Source of the DNA: Lolium rigidum
Taxonomy: Eukaryota > Streptophyta > Magnoliopsida > Poales > Poaceae
NCBI RefSeq assembly: GCF_022539505.1
Contig: NC_061508.1
Span: 61,017,754-61,081,753 of the forward strand
Direction of reading: 5' to 3'
DNA: 64,000 nt
A model generated the notes under the pieces. The model saw only the letters and a program-made list of their open reading frames with translations. It made no database searches and had not been told where the DNA came from. Shown here piece by piece: positions 33,015-44,808 of the stretch. The position numbers and the translations under genes were made by a program. The number at the start of each line of letters is the position of its first letter. Position 1 is the first letter of the stretch.

Positions 33015-35782
33015 ATGGCGGAAAGCACTCCGGTCAAGTACGAGGATCCGGCCGACGAGCTCAAGAAGAAGCATGACGAGATCAAGGCGGTCCTCGAAGC
33101 CGACCTCATCGGCTCTTTCCACGAACCCGCTCCCATGGCATCGGGTGGAAGGGGCTCTCACCGAAGCGCGCTCGATGGAGTGGACCTGTCCGCCCCGTCG
33201 AAGAACGCACCGGATCGCTGCGGCGGGAGATCAACTTCATGGTGGCTCATTCGCTGCACCGCCACTGCGAGAGCCTGGTGAACACTTTGGAGCGTGTCGC
33301 TCGCGCGTGATCCGAGGAAATCATGAGCCATCGGTATTCTCCGTCGGGACCAGCTGCGGGGACTTACAAAGGAGAGATGCCACTCCGGTCCCGTCCACCG
33401 CTGCCATTCGCGTTGGCAGCACCGGAAGTGCCGAACTCATCGGCATACGTCGTCTACAAGATTGGTGGTGATCCTAGTGACTACCAATTCCTACCGAGGC
33501 GCCCAAGGAGATCCCGCACGGATACACGTGCGCATACGTGCCGAGGCTGCGATGGTCGGGCACTCTCGAACCAGGCTGCAACAGCGGGGACCTCTCGGAA
33601 CAGCGGGATGAACGTCGGGAGCGGATCTTGAGAAGCAAACGTGGTTAGCTAAGTACGCCACTCCGACAAACCTCCGAGCCCAGCTCCTGCAGTTGGCTCG
33701 GAACTGGAAAAGCAAGCATGGCTGGCTAAGTATGCCACCCCGGCGAATCTTCAGGGTTCGACACCTTCAGCCATCACCGCGGATCAGATTTGTACAATTC
33801 TGAAAGATCAGTTCGGCATGATGCCGAAAAGGAAGACGTTCGGCTATACCAAGCCGTACCCCAACGAGTACGAATTGATCCCGCTACCACCCAAATATCG
33901 GCTCCCCGACTTCACAAAGTTTAGTGGATCAGATGGTTCCAGCTCCATCGAGCATGTGAGCCGATATTTGGCACAGCTGGGCACGATCTCAGCATCAGAC
34001 GAGCTGCGTGTGAGGTTTTTCGCACAATCCCTCACGGGATCGGCTTTCGGGTGGTACACATCGCTACCGCCAAAATCAATCCGGACTTGAAAGCAGTTGG
34101 AAGAACAGTTCCACATACGGTATCACTCGGAGGCTTCCGAGGCTGGTATTGCCGATCTAGCACAAGTACGACGAAGCGCGGGGAAACGAGTGTCGAATAC
34201 ATCCAGCGCTTCGGGACCATTAGGAACCGATGCTATTCGGTTCACGTAAGCGAAAAGAAGCGATCGAGTTGGCGGTGGTGGGTCTCTCATCATCGATCAA
34301 GGACGTGGCCTCCCAAGCGAGACTACCCTTCATTGGCGCACATGGTGCGAAGGCGACGGCATATGAACAGGCGCCACCCGGATGTTTACCGAGGACAAAT
34401 TCAAGCGTGCGGTGGTCCCGGTTGAGGCGAACGAGGATGAAGGTGCTGCGGGAGATCGAGAGGTAGCAGTGGCTGAATGGGCTCGGGCGGCAAGCCCCGT
34501 GTCCTGCAAGTGGGTTAAGCCACAAGGCCCTCCAAAAGGGTTCGACTTCGACGTGACCAAAGCTGAGCAGATTTTCGACCTCTTACTCACGGAGAAGCAG
34601 CTGAAGGTACCCAAGGCCATAAGATACCCACGGTGCGAGGAGCTGAACGGAAAGCCATACGCAAGTGGCATAACACGTTCACCCACACCACTAACGACTG
34701 CAGGGTGTGGCGTCAGCAGATCCAAATGGCGATAGAAAAAGGGCGGCTAATTTTCAACCCGTACGCCATGAAGGTCGACACACACCCCTTCCCCGCCGTT
34801 AACATGGTGGAGTATACTTACCATGGAGGGTGCCAGCCAGATTTCTCGTGCAATATCAACATGATGGGACCTGGGCACCACTCTGGTAAGGACGGAGATG
34901 AGGGCAGCTGCTCTCATAGCAAAGACACGAGAGGAAGCCGCTCCACGCGATCGGCTCCGCCACGACGGCAAGCGCTACGTCACAGAGGGAGAAGTGAAGA
35001 ACATAAGATATCAGCGACCTCTCTCTGATCACCTCCTCAACAAGTATGTGGGTCAATACGACCAACGCCGGCGATACAACGACGATGATGAAAAAGATCG
35101 TCTGGCTAGGGACGACAGGAGACGTCGTCGGCATGATCACGACGAGGAGCGATATGAGCGCCACGCCAAGGAAAAGTCGAGGAAACAAGACGACGTGGAT
35201 AGGCACTGGGACTGCCCCTTCTTCAGACACTGCTGGGATTCAGGAATGAGCCGATTGCCTACAATCGGCAATTGCCCAGAATGTAAACAAAGGAAGAAGG
35301 ATGCAGCTAACGTGTCCGTGTTCAAACGTCTAGGGCCTCTCCCGCCTCGGAACAAGCATGCTGAGTCCGCTCGGGTGGAAGATCTCGAGGAACTAGAGGA
35401 CGATGAAGAAGACAAGTATCATCGGCCAAGGTGGTGCCCTGATGGGCTCAGCCGTTCCCAGAAGCGAAGGGTTCAGCGTCCACGTGGGTTGGAAGAAGCT
35501 GAAAGGTTATACCTGCACACGTTGAGGAAGGCACGGCCTGATCTGGCCGCCAAAATTCAGCGAACCCTGGACGAAGAAGGTCGGCCACAAAGAAAAGAGT
35601 GGCGCCCCAAGCAAAGGAAAGCCGATGATGAGACATCGGCTGGCACAAACATGGTGCTCGTCCTTCCAACGGAGTTTGGTGCTCCAGGATTACACGAGGC
35701 ACCCAATTTCGATGACTGCAAGCGCATCAACATGACACAGGATGGGACTAGGTTGGTCTTATCCACGGGCCCGACCGTGTAG
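33015..35782 (+). pseudogene. gag remnant of the 13.8-kb Gypsy element
   Basis: 33818-34090 encodes YRLPDFTKFSGSDGSSSIEH...RFFAQSLTGSAFGWYTSLP, the retrotransposon Gag core. A TGG-to-TGA-type change ends this frame at 34088-34090, and the following Gag residues continue in other frames (SVEYIQRFGTIRNRCYSVHV at about 34184-34245), so several lesions exist. 34898-35782 is a 294-codon open frame with a charged N-terminal half, a Cys/His cluster (CPFFRHCWDSG...CPEC) and KARPDLAAKIQRTLDEE, the Gag C-terminal part. Polymerase domains are absent downstream. The element would need Pol from another copy. Confidence 0.82.
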
Positions 35783-37270
35783 CGAACGCAGCGTCTATGG
35801 ACAAACGTGGCGATGCCGATCCAGGAGATCGGCCCCAAGGATTTATGGAGGAACATTACAAAACCTTCATCGAACAAGCAACCTGGAGGCCGATTCCAGC
35901 AATCGGCCAAAATTATCCTCACCATCTATTCTGCCCGGGTTCAACATTCGATCCAACAGGGAATACCTAAAGAGCCGATACCATCAAATCTCTTGAAAGA
36001 ATCGGCTCGGGGGGCACCTAGGTGGATAAAACACGAGGATATGAAGTAGAAGTATCTTTCAAATGCCCAGCAGCCCAAGATATTCTTTGATGATGGGTAT
36101 TGAAGTACGGGGGCCGATGCATAAATCGGCCGCAAAAAAAAAATTCAAAATTTTTTAGGCACAACCGATGCATGGCCATCGACTCAAGGGATACAACTGT
36201 TATAAGCAGAGACTCAAGGGAATAGGAAGTGGGTCACGAAGAGAAACTCTACTGGAAGAACTCCTCAAGGAATGCCTTCTTGCAAGTACTCGAGTCCGCC
36301 AATGCCAAGAGCAGCCTGGACGTGCAGATCAGGTTAAGGATGGGTTGCATCAGATCCGCCAAAGGGAAGGACCCGATCTGACCTGCAAGGCGCGAGAAGT
36401 GGACTAAAGAAGCTCGGGGGGCAGCTCACCCTGAAGGTTCTCTGCTCGGGGGAGCCGATGTTGTTGAAATCGGCTGGCTCTGCATTATGACGTGAGGCCA
36501 ATGGTGGCACATTTGGCTGATTCACTACCTTTCTCGCCTTGACTGAGGCTCGGGGGGCAGCTTGTCCTGAAAGACCCTTTGCTATAGGGAGCCGATTTTG
36601 TTGAAATCGGCTGGCTCTGCACCATGACTTGGAAATCGATGGTGACACGTTTGGTTAGCCCACTGATGTTCTCGCCTTGATGGAGGCTCGGGGGGCAACT
36701 GACTGCGTAGATATTCTGTTCTTAAGAAGCCGATTGAGATTTCATCGGATGGCCCTCCATCATAACCCTTTTTCAAGGGGATTGGGCAGGTTTGAAGAGT
36801 ATCACTGAATATCTGAATGTCTAGAGGTATCGGCTTCAGCATCAAGTCGTTTCAGCAGCGGTTCTGGGGCTTTCTTAAAGGCGTTGGTCTGCCTCGTTGT
36901 CCACCAGAGCTCAAAGTCATCGATCGAAAGAGGTGAAAGATAGATCGTGAAGGATGGATATGTTAACATCAGCTTTTGAGCATTGATCAAGTTCACGATC
37001 ACTCCGACGTCAAAGAGATGAAGAATGGATCATGAGAGACCGATGCGTTGTCATCGGCTCATTGAGCATTGGCTAAGTGACGATCGGCGGGATCAGTATG
37101 AAGGGAAATCGGCTAAGTTGGCATAAAGGAAATCGGCAAAATCAAATTGGGGAATTTCTTCATTGATAAACGAGATTTCTTACATAGAAGGGCTGATTGC
37201 TCTCAAAAGGGAGTACTAAGGGGATACATTGCCCCGTCTACTACTACTGATCCTATGCTAAGGGTCCTAT
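35783..37270 (+). other. Non-coding interior with repeated GCCGAT/ATCGGC stem-loops
   Basis: No gene recognised. At 36452-36480, 36591-36619 and 36729-36752 related segments place GCCGAT and ATCGG(C) as inverted arms around a TGTTGA-like or GAGATT loop, with (T/G)GGCTCTGCA after the first two. They recur at roughly 138-139-bp spacing. CTCGGGGGGCA-type purine tracts precede each. Confidence 0.6.
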
Positions 37271-39391
37271 CTACGGGCCGTCGCTGCCCTCGTCGTCACC
37301 CTCGTCGCCGCTGTCGGCGCTGCTCCCGGCGGGCTCGTCGTCGCTGCTGTAGCGGCCGCCGGCAGGACCTTCGTTGTCCTCATCCTCCTCGTCGTCGTCG
37401 TCGTCGCTGTCGTAGTCACTAAGATTCCCCGGCCAGGGGCAGTGGCGCTTGGCCGGCGGCTCGTCGGAGGGGCTGTCGTCGTCGTCCTCCTCCTTCTCCT
37501 CCTCCTTCACCTCCTCGGAGGAGGTGAAGTCATCCCAGGAGAAGCGATCGTCATCGCTCTCCTCCTCCGATTCCCCGTCGGCGAGGAAGCGGAGGTCGCT
37601 CTCCCCGTCCGTCGAGGACTTGTCGTCCTCGGACCAGATGGAGAAGTCATGGCCGGGCTCCTCCCCGGCCTCTATGGCGCGGCGGGTGTTGGCCGCATGG
37701 ACCTTGATACGTCTCCGACGTATCGATAATTTCTTATGTTCTATGCCATATTATTGATGATACCTACATGTTTTATGCACACTTTATGTCATATTCTTGC
37801 ATTTTCTGGAACTAACCTATTAACAAGATGCCGAAGTGCCGATTCTGTTGTTTTCGCTGTTTTTGGTTTCAGAAATCCTAGTAACGAAATATTCTCGGAA
37901 TTGGACGAAATCAAAGCCCGGGGCCTATTTTTCCACGAAGCTTCCGGAAGTCCGAAGACGAGACGAAGAGGGGCCACGGGGTGGCCAAACCCTAGGGCGG
38001 CGCGGCCCCACCCCCGGCCGCGCCGGCCTATGGTGTGGGCCCCCGTGCCGCCTCTTGACTTGCCCTTCCGCCTACTTAAAGCCTCCGTGACGAAACCCCC
38101 AGCACCGAGAGCCACGATACGGAAAACATTGCTGAGACGCCGTCGCCGCCGATCCCATCTCGGGGGATCCGAGGAGATCGCCTCCGGCACCACCGCCGGA
38201 GAGGGGATTCATCTCCCGGAGGACTCTACACCGCCATGGTCGCCTCCGGAGTGATGTGTGAGTAGTCTACCCCTGGACTATGGGTCCATAGCGGTAGCTA
38301 GATGGTTGTCTTCTCCTCATTGTGCTTCATTGTTGGATCTTGTGAGCTGCCTAACATGATCAAGATCATCTATCCGTAATTCTATATGTTGTGTTTGTCG
38401 GGATCCGATGGATAGAGAATACTATGTCATGTTAATTATCAAGTTATTATACATGTGTTGTTTATGATCTTGCATGCTCTCCGTTTCTAGTAGAGGCTCG
38501 GCCAAGTTTTTACTTTTAACTCCAAGAGGAGTACTTATGCTCGATAGTGGGTTCATGCACGCATTGACACTGGGACCAGTGACAGAAAGTTCTAAGGTTG
38601 TGTTGTGTTGTTGCCACTAGGGATAAAACATTGGCGCTATGTCCGAGGATGTAGTTGTTGATTACATTACGCACCATACTTAATGCAATTGTTTGTTGCT
38701 TTGCAACTTAATACTGGAGGGGGTTCGGATGATAACCTGAAGGTGGACTTTTTAGGCATAGATGCAGTTGGATGGCGGTCTATGTACTTTGTCGTAATGC
38801 CCAATTAAATCTCACTATACTTATCATATCATGTATGTGCATTGTTATGCCCTCTCTATTTGTAAATTGCCCGACTGTAATTTGTTCACCCAACATGCTT
38901 TTATCTTATGGGAGAGACACCTCTAGTGAACTGTGGACCCCGGTCCATTCTTTAATACTGAAATACAAATCTGCTGCAATACTTGTTTTTACTATTTTCT
39001 CTGCAAACAATCATCTTCCACGCAATACGGTTAATCCTTTGTTACAGCAAGCCGGTGAGATTGACAACCTCACTGTTTCGTTGGGGCAAAGTACTTTGGT
39101 TGTGTTGTGCAGGTTCCACGTTGGCGCCGGAATCTCTGGTGTTGCGCCGCACTACATCCCGCCGCCATCAACCTTCAACGTGCTTCTCGGCTCCTCCTGG
39201 TTCGATAAACCTTGGTTTCTTTCTGAGGGAAAACTTGCTGCTGTGCGCATCATACCTTCCTCTTGGGGTTGCCCAACGAACGTGTGAAATACACGCCATC
39301 AGACCTCTTGTGGGTCCCGTTCTGGCGTCGGCTCGTGGGAGGAAGAGGACTCGAGGGAAAGTCCCGATGAGGCGGAGGAAGAAGAAGACAT
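37271..39391 (-). pseudogene. Acidic antisense ORF of the Gypsy element, split by a solo LTR
   Basis: On the minus strand an ATG at 39391 opens a 30-codon frame (MSSSSSASSGLSLESSSSHE...) that reaches the solo-LTR target site. The frame continues in phase from 37699 to a stop at 37271 when the solo LTR and one copy of GACCT are disregarded, about 172 codons in all. The product would be Ser/Asp/Glu-rich, with runs such as EEEKEEDDDDSPSDEP and the motif CPWPGNLSDYDSDDDD. No domain recognised. Extra antisense frames between gag-pol and the 3' LTR are known in plant Gypsy elements (family knowledge). The present copy is interrupted and cannot give the full product. Confidence 0.6.
37705..39301 (+). 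mobile_element. Solo LTR of the TGATACGTCTCC Gypsy family, TSD GACCT
   Basis: A single 1597-bp LTR, TGATACGTCTCC...ACACGCCATCA, matches 15561-17163 and 20635-22236. GACCT flanks it on both sides (37700-37704, 39302-39306) and no internal sequence is attached. This is the product of LTR-LTR recombination. Confidence 0.95.
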
Positions 39392-40022
39392 GGTGCGCAG
39401 AAGGGCTTTTGGAGTGCTAATGCGGAGAGGATGAGGAGGAGAACTGTTCGGTGCGGTTAAATAAAAGAAGTGGGGATTTAATGTTCGAACAGTTTTCGAG
39501 GAGGTGGTGCCAAAAAACTGTCAAATCGTGCGAGAGAAGTTGGGAAGGCAAGTCGTCATGATGAAAAATACTGCGACGGTTCTGCTCCGCCACGACATGA
39601 CCCCTTGGAGGAAAAACAGAGTGGTTTTGAAATTATCATTACCAAAACCAGGGGGGCATGTGTTATCACCAGATTTTGGCCAAATCAGGAGATGGGCCGT
39701 AGGTGAGATGGGCTTGAAGGTTAAACGCGTGGAGGATCTCTGAAGCGGCCTAACACGAAGAAGTTGGGCTAAATTGCCCATGTATCTGTATTATAGTAGA
39801 TCGCATCTTAATTTAGAAGTTAGAGTTTTACCCGTGCACGGTTAGGTGCACGCCTGAATTAGAAAGTCCCCCGGACTATAAAGATGTATCTAGGGTTTAT
39901 GAAATAAACAACAACCAACGTTCAACACAAATCAATCTCGGCGCATCGCCAACTCCTTCGTCTCGAGGGTTTCTCCCGGTAAGCACCATGCTGCCTAGAT
40001 CGCATCTTGCGATCTAGGCAGC

Positions 40023-40419
40023 TGACATGGGCATACCCTTCGGGTACCCATTATTAGTATACCATGCTCGGCCCAATATGGAGGAGACCCAATATGGAGA
40101 AGGCCCAACAAGGCAACCCGAAGAAGTAGTCGACTAGGACTCTTGTAAAACCCTAGGCTGGTTGCATATATAAAGCTAGCCAGGGCACCCGAAATAAGGA
40201 GAACAATAGATAGACAACATAGCTCCGCCTACGGCGGCACCCTGTAAACACATCTATGATCATATACTGGATTGCTAGCAGCACGTAGGGATCCTCCACC
40301 GAGGGGACCCGAAGCTGGGTACGTCGTGTGCCTAATCTCGCTCCCGGAATCTCCATCGTCGCTCTTCCCGAAAACCCTAGTCTACAATACGTAGGCATTG
40401 CCGAGGTGATCCCTCGTCA
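40023..40419 (+). repeat. 5' LTR of the nested element
   Basis: Matches 44410-44808; ends CCCTCGTCA and is followed by the binding-site-like sequence. Confidence 0.92.
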
Positions 40420-42649
40420 ATTGGCGCTGTCTGTGGGAATCGCGACGACTGGATTTTGTTATCCGGGCGAGATCTACGCATCATCTTCAACATCTGAGTG
40501 CATCTACAACGAGCCTGCGTGAACGATGCCGAGAAGCCGAGCAAGATAGCAAGATAACCATGAGGCCATCGCCAGATCGGAAATCCAGAAGAAGTTATCG
40601 CCACGGTCCAAATTCCAAGAGAGAAAGCGATCTGTTGCAAGCCGAAAGTTATTCAGGCTCCAGCACTTCGCATCTCGATTCACGTGAATCTAACCAGGTG
40701 ATCTATTTCCAATTCGTTGCTCCATGCAATTGAATTATTTTCAGATCGACACTAATACAAACTAGCACTAGACTACTTCGTAAACGATTAGCATGATTAC
40801 GCTTACTAGAATATAAAATTTCATTCAGTATACATTAATCTCCTCTTCTGTATACTCATGTGAGGGACGCGGCATCGAAAAACCGAGTTGCAATGGAAAG
40901 CGCAGCAATCTATGTGTGCGCCAGGAGTCCATGCACTAGAGGAAAAAGAAAGCTAGATCAAATCTCGGCAGGAGCAATGCCTGAGACGGAAAAAATACAT
41001 CTGCCTATTGCTTCGTCGTCAACGACTCATGCACATCCGCCATCACAGACGCGACGCTGCAAACTCGACATCCGACATAAGGATCAGGTTTCATATTTCC
41101 AATTCGAAAAATTTGTTTGACTAAATATTTTTTCGGCTTGTGCTATTATTTGCGCGCAGATTTCCGCGCTCCAATGCAACTTCAGATCGGAACAAGCTCC
41201 GATTACTTCGCCGACTACAGGCGCATGCTCGGGGGCTCGCCTGCCGTTAACCTGGCAACGCGCACACGCCTCGCCCGGGGGCTCGCCAACCGCGAACTCG
41301 ACGATTCTCTCCTACATACCGACTACTTTCACCGTGTCAAATATTTTTGGCTAAACGCCGCGTGGATCCGCCACATCGACTGCGTCTTCTTCATCGAGCA
41401 CTTCCAGCAAGGCGCCACATGACTACAGATTGCGTCCGAGATACGGCGGCGTTCACATCGGCTTCGCCTCACCCGATAAAAAAGCTAAGTTTTCTTCTTC
41501 CTCCAAGATTGAATTATTTATTTAATTTCGTCATACCCGAATATTCGGGATGTGCCATCACAATACTACAGCAAAATCACCCAACACCAGGGGCTGCACC
41601 ATTATTTCGTTACCACAAATACAATCGATTACTTGGTGAAATTCTTTTCTTCGCCTCTGGATATATCTACTTCGGCTAAGTGGATTTATTTTTGGTTCAA
41701 TGGAATTATTTTCTTCGGATCAATGGATTCATCTTCGTCGGCTTATTGGATTCTTTTTCATTGGATTCATCTTATAAGATTCATCTATATGAATATTACT
41801 AGCTTACTCTTATACAACATTACCCGAGGCGTTTCGGGTCACTGGATTTATCATCGAGGATTATTACTTGGACTTATTTTCTTCGGCGGATTCATCTTCT
41901 ATATTATTGGATTCTTCGGTTCAATGGATTAATCTCCTATGATTGTTACTGGAACTATTTTCTTCGGATCAATGGATTCATCCTCTCTGATATCAGCGAA
42001 TTCATCTTCTATGGTTATTACTGGATTTATTTTCTTCGAGACAATGGATTCATCCTCTAAGATATCGGCGGATTCATCTTTAATATATGCTCTATATTTA
42101 ATGGCAATATGGATTCATCTCAAATACTTCATCTTGGATTCATCTTCACGGACTCATATTATATTATTGACAATGGCTTCATCCTAAATGGCTTCATCTT
42201 ATATGACGTCGCGACTCCGTCAACTTCTTTCGACATCATGGCTAAATATTCGGGGGCTCGATCATGACTTCGCCTCGAGTAACAACTGTGACATGGCGTC
42301 TAAGCAACAATCATGACATCACCCCAGCAGTGCTCGGGGGCTCGGCTATCTCTTCATCAACAATTTGGTGGTATCCACTTTCGCTAATTCGGTGGTTTCT
42401 ACTTCGGCTCAACTTTTTCGCTGCACTCGAAGACCTCATCGCGCATCGACTCCGTCGTGCCCAATAAGTTAAGTGTTCCTTTATTTCACATAAAGTTGAT
42501 TATCATTTAATTTCGCCGCACCCGACACTCGGGGGTTGCGCGGCATATATTTACTTTACATATCATCGAATCTGAGCATCTGACACCACATGCGAAAAAG
42601 AGAGTCAAGGAAAAGATAGAAAAAGTTTGTTTATTTGTGCAGGAGAAAG

Positions 42650-43200
42650 CAAAATTCAAAGTATATAAGAGAGAACCCGACGAAATTGTTTTCATAAGAG
42701 AACTCGACGAAATCTTCTTCAAGGAGAACCCGACAAAATCTTCTTCAGGGAGGAACCCGACGAAATCTTGGGAGAACCCGACGAAATCTTGAGAGAACCC
42801 GACGAAATTTTGAGAGAAGGCGACGAAATTGCTTTCAAAAGAGAACTCGACGAAATCTTCCTCAAGGAGAACCCGATGAAATTGTTCCTCAAGGAGAATC
42901 CAAAAAAAATTCCTAAAGGAGGAACCCGAAGTATTTTCCTGAAGAAGGAACCCGAAAAATTATCCTCAGGGAGGTCCCGAAGAATTATCCTCAAGGAGGA
43001 CCCGAAGAATTATCCTCAGGGAGGTCCCGAAGAATTATCCTCAGGGAGAACCCGAAGAATTATCTTCAAGGAGAACCCAAAGAATTGTCCTCAGGGAGGA
43101 CCCGAAGAATTGTCCTTAAAGAGGACCCGAAGAAATTTTCCTGAAGGAGGAATTCGACGAAATTATCATTAAGGAGGAACCAAAAAAAAAGAGAAGAGGA
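42650..43200 (+). repeat. Imperfect short repeats (GA(A/G)GAACCCGACGAAATC / CCCGAAGAATTATCCTC)
   Basis: About 20 degenerate copies of a 20-30-bp unit. One frame stays open at 42768-43172 (EPDEILREPDEILRE..., later SGRTRRIIFKENPKN...). With no domain and clear repeat origin, I do not call a gene. Confidence 0.7.
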
Positions 43201-43841
43201 TAGACAAATCTTCGGGTCCATTGACTCGTCATTTGTTCCGAGAAAGAGTATCGGCGATGTGCCTGCCGACAATATAGAAGAACTCAATATATTCGGCTGT
43301 CTCATCACGCCCGAAAAAAATATAGAAGAACCCACAAAATGGGTCATTGCATCAGCCGAACAAGGAACTCGACAATATATTCTCAGAGCGCTAAAAGTCG
43401 CGAATAAATCTCTGAATGCCGCAAAACTCTGCGAAGGTAAGACCCCGGATCCGTTCCGAGCGGCGTGGCACCGTCTCTGACGTCGGTTTGCTACTTTTAT
43501 CCGTATCAACAGATACGAAGAAAAATCCTAACGGACGCGTTAGGTACCCGATAAAACATGAGCGGGACTCGACGGAATGGTAAGACCTTAAGCGGCTTCT
43601 GTCGAGTTAACACCGGTATCCGGGATCATGTCCGGGGACGTGATCTTGAAGTAGGTTTTTGCGGATTGCCACTAGAGCAGTTAACTAGTACCCGATCCGT
43701 CGAGATGAACTAGCCCCAATTACCATTATCCCTGTACAATATAGATATGGATGTCAAATAAAAATAGCAACGGCACGGAGTCGATAAAAGAGGGGCTGCG
43801 CCCGGAAATATAGTCAAGTTCTTTATCGAGTAGTACAACTT

Positions 43842-44250
43842 GAGCCTATGCCTAGGTGCAAGCACCTACCCATAGGCTCGGGGCTACTCTTATCGAGAGT
43901 ATTGTTCACCCTCCCGATAAGATACAAAAAAGAGGAAAAATTGTGGTGTCGATTAAAAGCAAGTTGAGCCTACACCCAAGTGCAAACACTTGGCTGTAGC
44001 CTCGGGGGCTACTCCCATCGGGAGCGCTGGTCGCGCACCCGATAGAAAGATAACTTCGACAGCATTTACGGCAATTAAGGTTTGTAGGCTCAACTCGATT
44101 CTACGACTCGAGTGGAGCCTACTCCCATCGGGAGCACATGGATTTCATCAAGTCTTCCAGAAATATAGTTAAGTTCTTCATCGAGTAGTACAACTTGAGT
44201 CTATGCCTAAGTGCAAGCACTTGCCCATAGACTCGGGGGCTACTCCCATC
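43842..44250 (+). repeat. Four tandem stem-loop modules near the 3' LTR of the nested element
   Basis: Long hairpins start at 43842, 43966, 44083 and 44197 (spacing 124, 117, 114). The first has outer stem GAGCCTATG/CATAGGCTC and inner stem AGGTG/CACCT. The fourth has GAGTCTATG/CATAGACTC and AAGTG/CACTT, with both arms changed together. The second has CTACA/TGTAG and CCAAGTG/CACTTGG. The third is built differently (GTAGGCTC/GAGCCTAC and ACTCGA/TCGAGT). Each is followed by a small stem-loop: ACTCT/AGAGT after the first, CTCCC/GGGAG after the others. Confidence 0.85.
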
Positions 44251-44409
44251 GGGAGCGCTGCCGCGCACCCGATAATTTCAAGAATCGTCGACATCATCTA
44301 CGCTACACATGATCTACGACATGGACCTCGCCTTGTATTTCTTCGACTTCGGAGATGGTTATGCTTGGAGTTTCTACGCAAGTCTTCGACTTCCCTATAA
44401 ACTCGGGGC

Positions 44410-44808
44410 TGCGACATGGGCATACCCTTCGGGTACCCATTATTAGTATACCATGCTCGGCCCAATATGGAGGAGACCCAATATGGAGAAGGCCCAACAA
44501 GGCAACCCGAAGAAGTAGTCGACTAGGACTCTTGTAAAACCCTAGGCTGGTTGCATATATAAAGCTAGCCGGGGCACCCGAAATAAGGAGAACAATAGAT
44601 AGACAACATAGCTCCGCCTACGGCGGCACCACGTAAACACATCTATGATCATATCTTGGATTGCTAGCAGCACGTAGGGATCCTCCACCGAGGGGACCCG
44701 AAGCTGGGTACGTCGTGTGCCTAATCTCGCTCCCGGAATCTCCATCGTCGCTCTTCCCGAAAACCCTAGTCTACAATACGTAGGCATTGCCGAGGTGATC
44801 CCTCGTCA
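44410..44808 (+). repeat. 3' LTR of the nested element
   Basis: TGCGACATGGGCATACCC...CTCGTCA, followed by GCAGC. Differs from the 5' LTR by a 2-bp insertion at the start and a few substitutions. Confidence 0.92.

Larger units (their letters stand above)
40023..44808 (+). mobile_element. Nested LTR retrotransposon without gag/pol, TSD GCAGC
   Basis: LTRs of ~397 bp at 40023-40419 and 44410-44808 (TGACATGGGCATACCC...GATCCCTCGTCA; the right copy begins TGCGACATGGG). GCAGC occurs at 40018-40022 and 44809-44813. ATTGGCGCTGTCTGTGGGAA follows the left LTR directly as a primer-binding-type sequence, and ACTCGGGGC precedes the right LTR. The 4-kb interior has no recognisable Gag or Pol. It contains GAAGAATTATCCTCA-type repeats (42650-43200), scattered CTCGGGGGCTCG motifs and a hairpin array (43842-44250). 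Non-autonomous. Confidence 0.92.

Noticed and set aside
34898..35782. 294-codon open frame as a possible host gene
   Set aside because: It carries the Gag C-terminal Cys/His cluster and is collinear with the Gag core at 33818, inside a TSD-flanked LTR element.
42768..43172. 134-codon frame in the nested LTR element
   Set aside because: Made of degenerate short repeats, with no domain and no counterpart to Gag or Pol.
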